The notes: generated from the sequence alone by a model not told the origin. A DNA stretch of 64,000 nt from Acheta domesticus (GCA_031308135.1 JAHLJT010000631.1:171547612-171611611); one strand, 5' to 3'; shown: positions 22,098 through 32,117, counted from the stretch's first letter. Made by a program: numbers and translations.

Positions 22098-22098
22098 C

Positions 22099-22514
22099 TG
22101 TTATAACTCAAAAACACTCACTTTCCATAAGAATATTTATTTACAAAAATCTGGGCCAACTCGGCCGCTATGTACAGTTACCACAAAACTTCATATACAA
22201 AAAACAATATGCCATCTGGCTGAAACCACGCCGAGCGCTCTACTGCCGGTGATCCTCCGTCGGCGTCCTTTTATTTGGGCCAGCTCCCGCGCAAGGCTTC
22301 CCGCGGCTTCCCCTGATTGGCCGGTTCACCAGTGCGCGGAGCCCAGGTAACAGGCGTGGCTGGTTTCTGAGCACACCCTTGGCGCGCTTGACGAAGCTCA
22401 GCGCGCCTGATGCCGACGCTCTGTGCTGCGCGCTGCCGGAGGCGGGAACATGCTGCCGGCGCTCTTTGCCGCGCAGTTAGCGCGGCAACTTTGAACTGCC
22501 GTCCGCATACTACA
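22099..22514 (-). repeat. 5' LTR of the Ty3/Gypsy element
   Basis: 416 bp, same sequence as the 3' LTR by direct comparison. Expected to hold the element's promoter. It ends at 22099, one base before the primer-binding site. Confidence 0.95.
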
Positions 22515-22806
22515 CTTATCATATAGTAAGAAATATATAATTATTGTAGCATTGCTCTCTTTGCCTATAATTCCTTTAGTTTATAAGGGCAAGTTTCAAT
22601 TAAGTAATTTTTTAGTGCTTTTTTGGTTCTACATCTGTATAAAAATTATAATATACAAATATGTGGAAAAGTTCGTTATTTTATATTGCAATAAGGTGTT
22701 TGATGTCTTGGGGAATAGCAATAGGTTAGAGGGGATTACCAAGGGATACTTCGTTAAATTCACTTGTAAAATACTCGTAAAATACTTGTAAGATACTCGT
22801 TAAATT

Positions 22807-25534
22807 CACTTGTATATCTCGGGAGAGCAAAATGAGGAGCCACGAACGTACACGAAGACACCCGAGCGGAGTCGAGCGAGTCCATGCGCGAGCCGACGGA
22901 CTTCCGTGGCGCTAATCTTAAATTCGAAATCTGTCAGAAATTTATTGTTTCTAATGTTAAGTGGTCGTTAACGCCATTAACAAGATTTGTTGCGAACTTT
23001 CGTTTTAAACGAAAAATTCCAAACTATTATTCACATTAGATTCTTTACTTTAACTTTTCTATAACATAGTTATTTGGAAGGTGTTTTTTAATATTCTCAA
23101 TTTATTTTTCGTCGGCTAGTTCAGGTTAGAATTATTTCGGTGCAAAAGAGTGCAGTGGTAATAAAAATGCAGCTTTTGTAAAGAAGAAACGGCAGGAGAT
23201 TGCAGTCAGAAATGCCAGTGCTGAGGAAGTAGAAACTTTTTTAGTATCAGATGCCAAGCATTGTTCATTTTCTGCCAAAATCTCACCGGTCAAGCCATCA
23301 GCCAGTGCGAACATTCTTTCCAAGTTCACTGATGTTTTTCCTGCTGAACAGTGAAATATCCGAAGAAGAGAATTACACTTACATGTTACTTCACAAGTGT
23401 GTTTGGGAACATTTACTGAAAGGATACGTGTGAGTGCTGTCTGTTGATCCTCAAATGTATGCATTGAAGTACAACAATCAATGTAATTTGCTCTTCAGTT
23501 AGTGAACAAGTGTAATAATTGTGAACAATTGTTAAATAAAATTTCAAATAGCCATCGTGTACCTGTAACATCATCTTGTAGTAGGCCAAGTGAATAGGAA
23601 AATTGTGGATGCTTCTTTGCAAACAGGTAGGGGCCATTCAGCAATAGAGCAGTTTCAATGGTAATTGGTTTACCATGAATTAATGTTTCAATTTACAATT
23701 CTCATGTTCTCTCTGTTATTAAAAATAATGCAAAAATAAGAGGAAATTTTGAGGCTTTCATATGCAGCCTTACATGAAACTTACATAGATGTTCTAGATT
23801 CAGTAAGTGATGAAGTTATAAATTTATTAGTATTGTATGATGGAACATGGCATAAACGAGGCACTACATTTCGTTATGAAATGGGAATTGTTGACTCGTT
23901 ATGAAATGGATATCTTGACTGGTCTTGTGGCTGATTTTCATGTTTTGTCAAAATACTGTGGCACTTGTGAAAAGAACAAGAGCAAATTGTGAGACAAAAA
24001 GCTGTGAGTATAAAAAATGGAAAGAAATTCATAATTAGTAATTTTTAATGGATCTTCAAATGCAATGGATGTAGCTGCAAGTGAGGTATTGTGGAAGAGG
24101 GTCCTGTCTCATCATTTTAGATATACAACAATACTGTCGGATGATGATGCAAAGACTTTCAATCACCATCTGAAATTAAACATCTATGGAGACAACTTTA
24201 TTATTAGAAAAGAAGAATGTATAAAACATGTGATGTAAAGATTTAAAACAGGCTTACAAAAATAATCCAAGAATAGAAAGTGAAGGGTGTTACACTTGGT
24301 AAAAAGCAAGTCAATTTAAAGGATGACATAATTATTTGTCATAGCAAATTATCGCAATGCCATCCAGAAGAATATTCCAGATGTGCAGAAGATGAAGTCT
24401 GCAATACTTGCCACCTTATACCATGCAATGCCAACAGACTTGAAGCCATTGCATTTTAAATGCCCTAAAGAAGAAAATTCATGGTGCTTCTACAATCGAG
24501 CTCATGGGAATGAAATTTCAAAACATGGCAAATACAACATGAAAACTGTAGTCTCCCAGTGTTATTTGTAAAATAATTCCTATGTATCAGAGGCTTGCAA
24601 AAAATGAATTACTGGAATGTGTATATGGGAAAACACAGAATGCAAATGAAAGTTTGCATAGTTTTGTTTGGAGCAAGTGCCCCAAAGAAACATTTCTTTC
24701 CAGAAAAAATATTGAAATTGCTGACATCAGCAGTGTCCCAGTTCAATATGGGATGTGAGGCCAGTGAAAGAGTCAAAGAGCATGCTTCAGGAATCAAAGT
24801 GACATCTCCTAAGAAAGTAAACATATGAGAGACAAACATCGTCTCCACAAAAGTGAAATGGCATTGCAACCAGACTTTAAAAGTGCTTAAAAAAAAGCCA
24901 AGTCAATCAAAGAAGAAAAGGTTTGTCAAGTCAATAAAAGAAGTAAAGAAAAAAGATGTTGAAGATGCAATGTATGCTTCTGGGCTATTTTAAAGAAAAA
25001 ATTTATTAATAAACTGTAAATGCATTATCTTAAATTTTCTTTTTCACATTCCTGGTAATTGATTTTCCTTACATTATCCCATATCTAAAAAGTTCCAACT
25101 TTCACAATTTTCAATCAATTAAAGTAATAATGTAGGAACTTATTAAGAGATTGTAGATTAATTATTGTAGTATTTTTGTCTTAAGTCATTACTTTTAGAA
25201 TTAAAAACTGTTTGGTTATTTTTAATTTATTTTGGAGTGATAGACAATAAACTTACCAAAAGTAAAAATTTTCTCGGATACTAATAAATATATTTTGCAA
25301 GTAAAACATATAATTATTTAAACACGTAAAATAAACAGTTAATTATAATATCAGTAAGATACATTGATTTATTTGCTAATTGGGCTAATTTAATATAAAT
25401 AGCTTGTCTCCAGAGAACAGAAGGCACAGAGCAACATCAGTGGCGCAAGCTCAAGCTCTCCGATCGCTCGACTCCGCTCGGGTGTCTTCGTGGACATTCG
25501 TGGCTCCTCACTTTGCTCTCCCGAGACACAAGTG
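22807..25534 (+). mobile_element. Mutator-like DNA transposon, decayed
   Basis: Inverted ends of about 72 bp: 22807-22879 and 25464-25534 share CTCGGGAGAGCAAA(A/G)TGAGG, then CACGAAGACACCCGAGCGGA. TTAAATT lies immediately outside both ends (22800-22806 and 25535-25541), a 7-bp match, where Mutator elements usually give 8-10 bp. The left flank also carries a tandem duplicate of CGTTAAATTCACTTGT (22752 and 22798). The interior holds a Mutator-like transposase remnant. Length (2728 bp) is reasonable for a one-gene element. Confidence 0.7.
23150..25000 (+). pseudogene. Mutator-like transposase (PF20700-type), degenerate
   Basis: Scattered frames preserve the order DGTWHKRG (codon for D at 23839), TGLVADFHVLSKYCGTC, then NGSSNAMDVAASEVLWKR (from 24047), RYTTILSDDDAKTFNH, YGDNFIIRKEECIKHV, and late blocks with AILATLYHAMPTDLKP. 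The DGTWxxRG, 'GSSxAME', 'SDGDAK' and 'EECxxHV' blocks are typical of the Mutator-like transposase domain. The first Asp and the SD(D/G)DAK Asp are plausible DDE residues. Many stops and frameshifts; no functional protein. The family name is from recall of the motif pattern. Confidence 0.65.
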
Positions 25535-26046
25535 TTAAATTCCAATGAATGAAGTACTTTTTTCACGGTAACTAGACAGTTGTCTTGGAAACCGTCTTTT
25601 TTAATGGTTATAAAAAATGGCCTATTTCATGTCCTGTTAACAATGCACAGAATCTGCCTTTATTGTAGACAGAAATATAGAATTAGATTTTTATGATACT
25701 AGTGGTAAATGTTTCATTTTATTTTGCGTGAAATGTTGCAACATGAGGCCGATAAGCCGAGTGACGCAATCCTATGAACTAAATAAAATCACTTTCACCA
25801 CGTATGTCATACACCATTTGTAGACAGCCTTTTTGAGTTTCATTGTATTTTAATTCAAACATAAATCAAATCTACGTTGTATTAAGGTCAGCAGTAGCTC
25901 ATGCGATCAGACGAAAGTATTTTGTTTTCATTGTTATATTCACGGTTTTATCTGAATATGTCTCTAATGAAATGCCACTTTCAGCGCTAGTGCTAAAAAT
26001 TTAACTCACACTCAGCACGCTTTGCTTACCCCAAAAGTAACTTCTT
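25535..26046. other. no recognisable gene
   Basis: AT-rich. A short hAT-unrelated stretch with no repeats detected by eye. Confidence 0.4.
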
Positions 26047-26616
26047 TTTGTAGGTTCTCTCGTGCCCGTGTCGCAAGACTTAGGGACAGCTAGGTGGCAT
26101 CTACAAGAACACCCGTCTCGTATTAAATGATTTCTTTTGATAAGTATTTAACATGCGTCATTCTAGCCCATTTTTCTCATTTATTAAACAATCCTAAAAA
26201 TGTTGCTTACAGAAAAGTGAATTCTACTCTTTGGTAGTTCATGAAAATTCATATTTTTGTTTATCTTGTCACACTAAACTCTGCACTTCAATATACCCTT
26301 TTATAAGTGCAATTACATTGGACTACAAATAAAGAATATTCTTATTTGTAAAATAAATAACTCCATGGGAATCATTAATCAAAGTTACTGTTATTACTCT
26401 ATGCTAGGCATTCTGCCATTGATAATCAAGATCTGTGATATTTTTATACAGCAAGTTATCAAAATGCAATTCCAGCAATGCAAACAGCACGCAAAGGTAC
26501 ATTACATATAATACAAGCAGCCGGTATCCCCAAAGTCACTTGATTTCCCTACCACCGCATGCTGAAACCTGCGCAGTGAGCTCATGCGCACCCTAGCTGT
26601 ATCTCTCATATGTGAC
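26047..26616 (-). mobile_element. internally deleted relative of the P-like element
   Basis: 26080-26350 matches 1790-2068 of the P-like element (GACAGCTAGGTGGCAT, ACACCCGTCTCG, TCATTTATTAAACAA). 26350-26480 matches 6740-6860 (AACTCCATGGGA, CAAGTTATCAAAAT). A short piece with CAAACAGCACGCAAAG corresponds to about 8110. 26525-26616 matches the right end (CCCCAAAGTCAC, TGTATCTCTC). The central transposase region is gone. The left terminus is not preserved, so excision boundaries are unclear. The TGTAAAAT hAT target is present once (26347-26354). Confidence 0.7.
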
Positions 26617-26689
26617 CGCTGAACTACGGGAGAGAACTAATTGAACTACTGAACTAATGAACGATGACACTTATTTTGTACAACCGACT

Positions 26690-26900
26690 TTGTGTGAGGC
26701 AAACATCTCTATCTTCAATTTCATAGTTTTGAAGTTGTTTTTTGTAATTTTCGAAAACATGGGGTATCAACGAAAATGATACCTGCATCATTCTCTTAAA
26801 CGTCCTTCGCACTATTGAACAACAAAATTAATAAGAATAATTTGGAGCCAATTTTTTAAGATTTTGAAAATGTCCAAGGACTTCATGTAAAGCACGTGCC
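26690..26900 (+). repeat. fragment of the AT-rich repeat family
   Basis: TCTCTATCTTCAATTT, TTTTCGAAAA and TTTGGAGCCAATTTTTTAAG, followed by ATTTTGAAAATGTCC, align with 40020-40230 and 53980-54180. Non-coding. Confidence 0.55.
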
Positions 26901-27199
26901 AGCCTGGGCGAACATGGTTTTGCAGACTAGGTGCGAGGAAACCAGAAAAGGTTACCCAATGGGTGCACCGCGACGCGGCCTTTTAAACGGCCGAATCACG
27001 TGAATTCCTACGTCATCTCCCCATCACGAGCTGTTCTTAGACTTGTCTAGCCGCGACTGTCTCTTTGCACATGACACCTTCGCACCAGCCTACTACCCTC
27101 TTACGTTAGAAGTCCCTCTGGTCTGATGTGGCACTCTTTGTTCGGGTGACTATTTTTAGCTCCCCCATGCCTCTACCGTACAAGCCTTTCTCTCTAAGC

Positions 27200-27400
27200 A
27201 GGAAGCCCAGCATATGACGCTACAATATGCTTTTAACTACTTCTACCAGTTTGGAACTTTTGCCTTATCAAGCGCCTACCATATTTCTTTCCCAGGTACT
27301 GTATTGAATGCTGACTTCAGGTCTATAAAAGCAGCATATATGGTTTTACCTCTACTCATTATTTTCTCTATAATGGTCCGTATAGTATACATATGGTCTT
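27200..27400 (-). pseudogene. LINE reverse-transcriptase fragment (motif A)
   Basis: Minus-strand IIEKIMSRGKTIYAAFIDLK then SAFNTVPGKEIW is the RT palm block 'YxxFIDLxKAFDxVP..xLW', with the first catalytic Asp in FIDL. It continues as a stop, ALDKAKVP, then, shifted by one frame, LVEVVK, which is the expected next helix. Both sides are lost, the right side into a TA microsatellite. It is oriented opposite to the RT remnant at 27.6-28.6 kb, so the two come from different insertions. Confidence 0.65.
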
Positions 27401-27452
27401 GTATTTGTCTATACGGTCTAAAAGTACGGTATGGTCTTGGCATAAAATAAAA

Positions 27453-27456
<4 letters not shown>

Positions 27457-27507
<51 letters not shown>

Positions 27508-27510
27508 TAT

Positions 27511-27552
<42 letters not shown>
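27457..27552. repeat. (TA)n microsatellite, two blocks
   Basis: Two TA tracts separated by ACATATATACACACA. The YIYIY-type open frames across it are an artefact of the repeat. Confidence 0.95.
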
Positions 27553-27553
<1 letters not shown>

Positions 27554-27609
27554 CGTCAAAAACAGTTCAAAAACTGTGTGTGACGAGCTATGGGGAGAAG
27601 TGAATTTTA

Positions 27610-28560
27610 TATTGAATTTATTTATATGAATATTATCGAAGCTGCTAAAGAAGCCGCAGGAATATTAGAAACAAATGCAAAAAAGAAAGAAAAGAAAAAG
27701 ACACCTTAGTTTACTACAGAAGTAAAGGATATCGCACAAAAGAAAAGAGCGGCATATATAAAATTCAAACAGAATAAAACACCTGAAACACATTAATGCA
27801 AGGATTAGAGAAATAAAGAAAGATTACTCGATCTCCTTCACCTTGCGACTTCAGCTTGATTTCTACGGGCAGCAAAAATATATCTGGAGATTCATTAGAG
27901 GCCAGAGAACAGAATTAAAAGGACTCATTAGCACATATAAAGTATCTGACGAACATGGATAAAATACCGTAGAGAACTACTCCACGATGACACTCCGGAG
28001 TTAATAGACTTGGTTGAAGTTATTACATCGAAGGAACAGTGCCTAGAATGAGAAGAAATATCAAAAGTATTCGGAACACTCAGAAATCGGAAGTCACCAA
28101 AAGAAGATAGAATAATTAATGAGCTCATTAAATATGGAGAAAGAACCTTATGGAGAGATAATTAAACTTATTAATAAAATTGTACATAATGCAATAATAC
28201 CAAAGGAATGGAAATCACACATTCTTATCCCTCTATTTAAGAACGGAGACCAACGGGATCCAGATAATTATAGAGGGATAAACCTCCTTAGCAGCTCATT
28301 GAATATCCTCACTAAGTATATAGCAAACACTCTCGTGAATATGATAAAATGGGAAGAACAACAACGGGTTTAGACTCGGTAGATCTTGCACTGACGCAAT
28401 TTTCATCATCCGACAAATCGTGGAGAAAGCTCTAGAATTTCACAAACCAGCCTTCCTATGCTTTGCAAATCTAAGCAAAGCATTTGACTATATAAAACTA
28501 ATTGATGTCATCAGAATACTGAAACAAGAAAAGGTACCCTCTAACCTCTTAAAAATAATA

Positions 28561-28562
<2 letters not shown>
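27610..28562 (+). pseudogene. RTE-like LINE reverse transcriptase, decayed
   Basis: In order: AAGILETNAKKKEKKKTP, EEISKVFGTLRNRKSP, IPKEWKSHILIPLFKNGD then NYRGINLLSSSLNILTKYIA, EEQQRV, GRSCTDAIFIIRQIVEKALE, and LCFANLSKAFDYIKLIDVIR. These are the thumb-less N-terminal and finger/palm blocks of a non-LTR RT; the GRSCTDxIFxxRQIxEK and LxKAFD spacing fits RTE-type elements. The catalytic motif A Asp in 'FxDL' is Asn here (FANL). Several stops and frameshifts. The 3' half is replaced by a TA microsatellite at 28563. Confidence 0.75.

Positions 28563-28623
<61 letters not shown>
28563..28623. repeat. (TA)n(TG)n microsatellite
   Basis: TA tract of about 50 bp running into TGTGTGTG. It joins the broken LINE RT to the remaining half of a palindromic MITE. 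Confidence 0.95.
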
Positions 28624-28625
<2 letters not shown>

Positions 28626-28776
28626 CCGCTAGGAGTCGCATGATCGCAACTGTATCGAGCAGTGCTATCGATCATGTGACTCCCAGCGGGACAACCGAGA
28701 ATGACGAGAAATACCGTGAGATATTCCATTTTGATGTCACCCCCCCACGCGCCAAGAAAGAAAAACCGAAGTATAG
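28624..28776. repeat. half of a palindromic MITE (family B, copy 2)
   Basis: Contains GCCGCTAGGAGTCGCATGAT and its partner ATCATGTGACTCCCAGCGGG around a short loop, then the right arm ACCGTGAGATATTCCAT...CACGCGCCAAGAAAG ending AGTATAG. The outer left arm is missing, replaced by the microsatellite. Confidence 0.7.
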
Positions 28777-28906
28777 AATCCTTGTTCACACAACAGCTGA
28801 ATTCTATTTAGCTAGCATCCATTACCGTGGGGACTCGACGTCTTGGACCTTTCAGTCAGAGTCACTGCAGACGCAATGGCAACACTGGCTCTGAGATAAA
28901 ACAGCC

Positions 28907-29645
28907 ATTTTTTTGTTGTTTTTGTTTGTTTTTTTTGGCGAAGCCGAAAGTCGGTGTATGTGTGTATTGCAGTTCGCACGCATGTTACGTTTTACTGCTT
29001 TGTGTAGGTGGCTGGTGTAGGTTCGCGTCGGACCTTTGTCGTTTGCCGTTTTTGGCGTTTAAGTTTAGTCACATTTGTGACTTGTCATTTTATTTGTGTG
29101 TGGCACTGTGCCCTCAGTATGTCCGAGGGAAGAGCTTGTCTTCTTCGTCCTATTGTGAGGACATGTGAAAGTGTTTTTAGCGGCGCCGGTGCTTCGCTGG
29201 TTTGAAATGCTTGATAGGCTTCGTTAAAAGAAAGCCGTCTCCAGCATTGAGTAAAAGACTCGATATCGAGTTCTTTTCTGAGTATTTTCAACCGTTTCCG
29301 AAACGGAGGGCGCGCTATGAGCCGCAGAACTCTATTCTGTACTAGCTCAAGTGTTCTCTTGTGCTTCTCCGCTGTGGTCCACCACGTCGCCGCGGCGTAT
29401 GTGGCTACAGGCCGGCAGCACGTTTTATAGAGTGCCAGGCGGAGGTCCAAGGGGAGTGTAGGTTCCCTCAGAAGAGGTGTTAAGAGCCGAACACTGTGCT
29501 GAAGTTTCGATCGAATTCGCCTGATATGTAAATGCCAGCGCATCCTTCGATCGAATGTGACGCCTAGGTATGTTGCCTTAGGCGCCCACTTCAGTTTCTG
29601 TGTACCAAGTGTGATTTGTTTGGGTGGTGTAAAGAATTTTGAAGA
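28907..29645 (-). mobile_element. 5'-truncated LINE insertion with TSD and A-rich tail
   Basis: An 11-bp direct repeat ATAAAACAGCC flanks it (28896-28906 and 29646-29656). The 3' end, on the minus strand, is an A-rich tail (plus-strand T runs at 28908-28940). Such 5' truncation with a variable duplication and A-tail is typical of target-primed reverse transcription. The body encodes an RT C-terminal domain. Confidence 0.8.
29085..29645 (-). pseudogene. LINE reverse transcriptase, C-terminal domain
   Basis: An open frame of about 187 codons without stops: KATYLGVTFDRRMRWHLHIR, a helical region, LYKTCCRPVATYAAATWW, RTLELVQNRVLRLIARPP, and DIESFTQCWRRLSFNEAYQA. This is the 'YLGVxLD..LxWxxHI' through 'P...YA...W' to 'Qn..lR.I..aP' C-terminal architecture of Jockey/CR1-type RTs. 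It has no start codon because the insertion is 5'-truncated. The reading frame is intact, which suggests a young insertion. Confidence 0.8.
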
Positions 29646-29683
29646 ATAAAACAGCCGATTTTGCTCCAACAAATTTATAAAGA

Positions 29684-29898
29684 GTCGGTCCCGTGGCCGA
29701 GATCGCTAAAGCAGTAGTGCCATAGTGATCTTGGACCGTGGGGTCGCGAGTTCGAGTCTCGCCTTGGGTATGGTTGTACGTGTTCGTCCATTCACCCCCT
29801 ATCATCACCATATCATTTCATCTTCATACCATAACTTTACTTCCAATAGTGGTCGCTAATGACCTAGTAGTTGATGCGACATTAAATAACAAAAAAAA
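29684..29898 (+). mobile_element. tRNA-derived SINE, copy 1
   Basis: The head GTCGGTCCCGTGGCCGAG carries an A-box-like element. A clear B box, GAGTTCGAGTCTC, lies at 29748-29760 at tRNA spacing. After the tRNA-like part comes a body with CATTCACCCCCTATCATC and a tail GGTCGCTAATGACCTAGTAG ... GCGACATTAAATAAC followed by A8. Transcribed by RNA polymerase III if active. The tRNA part resembles Ser/Leu-type tRNAs (TGGCCGAG), by inference. Confidence 0.8.
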
Positions 29899-30162
29899 GT
29901 TATGAAGAATGCTGTAACTGAAAACTCATTGAATTTTCGATATTTATTGATTTATTTACAAATATTTACATTTTATAATTAATTGTTGGTAATGTGACAC
30001 AGTAACACTCCTTGTGCATATAGTTTGACCTTGATAAAACTCAAGTTGTGCGTTTAACTAAGATGACCAATCGTCGTCCTTTAGGGAGGGTAAGTGTCCT
30101 CCTACCTGTCCTACTTACCTTCCTCGATAAGTGTCCTCCTACCTGACCTCTTCAATATCACT

Positions 30163-31885
30163 GGCCGACGGTTTCAAACTTTTGAAAAGTTACAGAAACA
30201 AAACTCACTGATTCTGACCAATTTTGGGTCGCTGAATACGAATATGTTTGCCGTTTTACTAGATTAGCTCGTATTTTTGTGTAACGCATAGTTGCCAAAT
30301 TTACCGTTATAGGCATAATGAATACCGTTATAGGTATCTTGAAGGTACCGGAGAATGAGCTGTTTGACTGCAAAAAGGGAATCAACTTCGTTTTAGCACT
30401 TGTGTCAAAGAGAATCAATTTTAAAAATTCTATAAATTAATTTATTAAATCTAAACAATTAAAAAACTATTAAGTTAGTTTACTAGCATTTAAAAACTGT
30501 ACTTCAGCATTTACATACCAGAATAGTTTATACACAGATGTATACAGATGTATATCACTTAGTTTTGGAAAACACTAAGATATTTAAATCCTTCACCTAC
30601 TTTGTCTATTCCTTATACGAAATTCATGAGGTCCAACGTAATTTGCAGAGGCGGAAGCAGTACCTTGCCTGGATCGACCAGAGACTCATACTTGACGTTG
30701 TTGGTACCGGGCTTAAATGACACTCTGGGGGGCCACTCCTTTCGTGATACCAAAACAAACAAAAGTGCTTTGTAAATCCACCTGCCAGACGAATATATAA
30801 TTTTGCAAATACTTTTAGATCTCCATAAATTGCCAACCATGATCTTTGTATTTGATATGATTTAAAATGAGTGCGAGATCCTCGTAAGTCTCTTTCTTTG
30901 GAACAGTGTGCCAAAGGAATAGACGGCAGCTTATTTCCATTATGAAGCAAAACTGCTTTCAGACTGTACTTAGATGAATCTACAAAAGAACACCAATCAG
31001 ATGGATTGTGTTGGATTCCTAAATCATTCATCAGGCCATTGATGTCCGTGCATACGCAAAGGGAATCTTTCATTCTGTAATATTCTGAAAAAGGCTCGTT
31101 CCTTGTTCTGTGATGAGTGTAAGTAGCTCCGGGAGCCAGTAAACACCATTCATGGAGTCCAGCACCCAAGAATTGAGCTATCTCTTTCGTAAGTTGTAAG
31201 TCTCTCGCTAAATCGTTCAATTCATGTTGAAGGATGAAATAAGTCTCATCATGTAAATGGAAGGGATTATCAGATCATCATCAAATATTGAGTTAGTGCC
31301 CTCATCGGTTCCCGTAGATGCTGAAATATCGATAGTTTCAGGTTGTAGTTTCGATAGTTCAAGAGTAGGTGCAGGCAAATTTTCTCCATGAGGCACTGGT
31401 CTGATCACGGACAGCAAGTTTGGATATTCGATGACACGCTGTTTCTTCTTGTTACTTCCTGCTGTATTGGTCATACAGAAATAAGTCACTAAAGAGATTC
31501 TGGAGTTCTCTCCATATCATCGGAACAGCAAAAGGCATACTTTTCTTGGTTCCTGTAAGCCAGGCCGTCAGATACATCAGACAACGCACAAGACGGGCCC
31601 AGCTTTTATCCTGATCCTCAATCTTACTTATATATAAAACAACAAGAAGCTCCTGTATTTCACCTAATGAGTGAAATAATATTTATTTCTCACTCGAGTA
31701 ACATTGTGGACATGGTTACTTTGATGATAACTGAAGTTGTCCCTACAAAATGGTAAAAACTGGCAACTATGCGTTACTCAAAAATACGAGCTAATCTAGA
31801 AAAACGGGTGTCCATTTCGAATGCAGCATCCTGAAATTAATCGGAATCACTGGTTTTCCTTTTTGTAACTAAACTGACGTCGGCC
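30163..31885 (-). mobile_element. TIR-bearing element enclosing a gene of unknown function
   Basis: 30163-30305 and 31755-31885 are inverted copies. Both ends start GGCCGACG, and further in share TCTAGATTAGCTCGTATTTT in one and the ACTAGATTAGCTCG equivalent in the other, then GTAACGCATAGTTGCCA. Identity is highest over the inner ~60 bp and patchy outside. No clear target duplication. The only gene-like content is a minus-strand frame (30613-31489) in the middle. Confidence 0.55.
30613..31489 (-). pseudogene. degenerate copy of a repeated arthropod gene family, function unknown
   Basis: Readable blocks in order: KKKQRVIEYPNLLSVIRPVP then HGENLPAP; an acidic linker (TGTDEGTNSIFDDDL); NDLARDLQLTKEIAQFLGAG; WCSFVDSSKYSLKAVLLHNG then NKLPSIPLAHC; AIYGDLKVFA; and, in a shifted frame, YESLVDPGKVLLPPLQITLD then LMNFV. 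I recall this block order (EYPN...RPVPH..., FIDSSK.SLKAVLLHNGNK.PS.PLAH, GDLK, LVDP.K..LPPLHIKLGLMK) from many uncharacterised, high-copy arthropod proteins. No catalytic signature is known to me. Frames switch near 31220 and 30730. It sits centrally within inverted repeats, which suggests it belongs to a DNA transposon or was captured by one. Confidence 0.65.
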
Positions 31886-32117
31886 TGTGTATTTTAAAAC
31901 TAATGTGTTACTCTAGTGTTAATGTATTACTCTAGTTAATCAAATGAGAAATCACGATAGAATGTTGATACTCTAGCTGCAGAACTTACCGTAAAATCCA
32001 ATATGAAGGCTATTTCTTGCTCCAAAATTCAGTGGCGTAGCGTCAGGGGACGCTAAGATACTGATCATCCCCACGTCAAATATTAATCAAAGACCCCTAA
32101 ATATTGTATCGATAAAC
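31886..32117. other. flank with a solo hAT terminus
   Basis: CAGTGGCGTAGCGTCAGGGG begins at 32030 and is followed by GACGCT, forming a small hairpin with AGCGTC. It is the mirror of the terminus at 9890. The body runs into the assembly gap. Confidence 0.6.

Larger units (their letters stand above)
17528..22514 (-). mobile_element. complete Ty3/Gypsy LTR retrotransposon
   Basis: Two 416-bp LTRs (17528-17943 and 22099-22514) that I read as identical. They flank gag, protease, reverse transcriptase, RNase H and integrase on the minus strand. The 5-bp target duplication CTTAT is perfect (17523-17527, 22515-22519). A primer-binding site and polypurine tract are present. The domain order PR-RT-RH-IN with no envelope gene identifies Ty3/Gypsy; the Gag and pol style suggests a Mag/K02A2.6-like lineage, which is inference. 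Four single-base frameshifts interrupt pol, so this copy could not make a full polyprotein as assembled. Confidence 0.95.

Noticed and set aside
17973..22522. Plus-strand and extra minus-strand frames within the Ty3/Gypsy element
   Set aside because: Shadows of gag/pol or of the GC-rich LTR in other phases.
27276..27629. Open frames with long YIYIY runs on both strands
   Set aside because: They translate the TA microsatellite; only the flanking minus-strand RT motif is retained.
28541..28894. Overlapping frames on both strands near 28.6-28.9 kb
   Set aside because: Products of the microsatellite and the palindromic MITE; no motif.
29684..29760. Possible tRNA gene
   Set aside because: A and B boxes are present but a body and A-rich tail follow and a second dispersed copy exists, so it is a SINE.
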